Position numbers and translations under genes: made by a program. A DNA stretch of 33,483 bases from Oscillospiraceae bacterium (GTDB taxonomy: Bacteria; Bacillota; Clostridia; Oscillospirales; Acutalibacteraceae). Below the pieces are notes generated by a model, which was not told the origin of the DNA, did not search any database, and worked only from the letters and a program-made list of their open reading frames with translations. Location of the stretch: assembly GCA_009777055.1 (NCBI GenBank), contig WRMQ01000019.1:1-33483 (forward strand), given 5' to 3'. Below, piece by piece: positions 32,936 to 33,483 of the stretch (the stretch's first letter is position 1; every line of letters starts with the position of its first letter).

Positions 32936-33483
32936 ATGAATATCACAAGCGGCATCACCATGCGGGATAAGATTGGCTACGCCCTGGGGGATATGGGAGG
33001 CCTGTTTTTCTTTGGCACGGTCGGGTCTTTTTTGCAGATGTTCTATACGGATGTGCTGCGGCTTTCCATGGGGAGCATTATGGCGCTGTTTTTGTTCGCC
33101 CGCGTCTGGGACGCCGTCAACGACCCGATCTGGGGCGCGGTGATCGACCGGCGGCAGGCGGGCAGGCACGGGAAATTCAGGCCTTATCTGCGCAGCGTCT
33201 CCCTTCCCCTGGCCGTCAGCGGCGTGCTGATGTTCACCTATATTCCGGCATTGGGCGCGGCGCAGCGCCTCGTTTTCGCCTATGTCACCTACATCATGTA
33301 CGGCATGCTCTATACCGGCGTCAATATCCCTTACGGCAGCATGGCCTCGGTGATCACCGACGACGGCCATGAGCGCTCCCAGCTTTCGGTCTTCCGCTCC
33401 CTGGGAGCCGGACTCGGCGGGCTGCCGGCCCAGGTTCTGCTGCCGCTGTTCGTGTTTTCCGCCTCGGCGGCGGACGTAAAATA
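32936..33483 (+). CDS. GPH-family sugar/cation symporter (MFS), 3' end cut off by window edge
   Basis: The first 182 residues are visible. The opening KIGYALGDMGGLFFFGTVGSF resembles MelB/YihO N-termini. VWDAVNDPIWGAVIDRR is the GPH signature, and several hydrophobic segments follow. The start ATG has GGGAGG 7 nt upstream and overlaps the end of the GH31 operon by spacing only (2 nt gap). It presumably imports the glycoside cut by the GH31 enzyme. In E. coli, yihQ is likewise near the GPH transporters yihO and yihP. Confidence 0.9.
   Translation, partial: MNITSGITMRDKIGYALGDMGGLFFFGTVGSFLQMFYTDVLRLSMGSIMALFLFARVWDAVNDPIWGAVIDRRQAGRHGKFRPYLRSVSLPLAVSGVLMFTYIPALGAAQRLVFAYVTYIMYGMLYTGVNIPYGSMASVITDDGHERSQLSVFRSLGAGLGGLPAQVLLPLFVFSASAADVK

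Noticed and set aside
1-33483. tRNA, rRNA, insertion sequences or prophage genes
   Set aside because: I saw no tRNA or rRNA sequence, no transposase or integrase motif, and no flanking inverted repeats around the toxIN or NTPase units.

Overview
The window reads as a chromosome segment of a Gram-positive, low-redundancy Clostridia-like bacterium (Bacillota). Support comes from the gene order rnj ... gdpP-rplI-dnaB-tilS-hpt-ftsH, an FtsK/SpoIIIE translocase next to ygiQ, a LiaF-like membrane protein, strong AGGAGG-type ribosome sites, frequent TTG/GTG starts and textbook TTGACA-17-TATAAT promoters. Most genes look GC-rich, with several clearly AT-richer patches. I cannot name the genus.

Layout. 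1-2495 (minus): the end of a ComEC-type metallo-beta-lactamase protein and ygiQ. 2492-3240 (minus): a complete type III toxin-antitoxin locus (promoter, three 36-nt ToxI repeats, terminator, ToxN) placed between ftsK and ygiQ. 3263-5929 (minus): ftsK/spoIIIE. 6061-9228 (plus): a glycosyltransferase-like protein, then a ThuA-like protein and a Gfo/Idh/MocA oxidoreductase that look like a sugar-modification pair. 9242-10192 (minus): an S26B signal peptidase with a Pro/Tyr-rich cytoplasmic tail. 10503-10646 (plus): a tiny Cys-rich, collagen-like ORF. 10766-24093 (minus): a long co-directional core block read in the order rnj, MNT, HEPN, gdpP, rplI, dnaB, tilS, hpt, ftsH, unknown, liaF-like, parE-like. 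A HEPN/MNT toxin-antitoxin-type pair sits inside this block. 24329-25144 (plus): a PHP phosphoesterase. 25248-28641: a divergently transcribed pair of secreted proteins (dockerin-bearing subtilase; GLUG-repeat protein). 28864-30836 (plus): an AT-rich two-gene unit, a small membrane/coiled-coil protein followed by a STAND-type NTPase fused to a DUF1292 domain. 30948-end (plus): a GH31 enzyme of the YihQ type with a GPH-family sugar symporter.

The most interesting parts are the AT-rich two-gene NTPase-DUF1292 unit, which is the best candidate for an undescribed defence-like system, and the very complete ToxIN locus. Also notable are the HEPN/MNT pair inside a core operon, a YihQ-like enzyme whose sulfonate-recognition residues appear substituted, and a recurring habit of short perfect tandem duplications in spacers. 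One such duplication lies in frame inside tilS.
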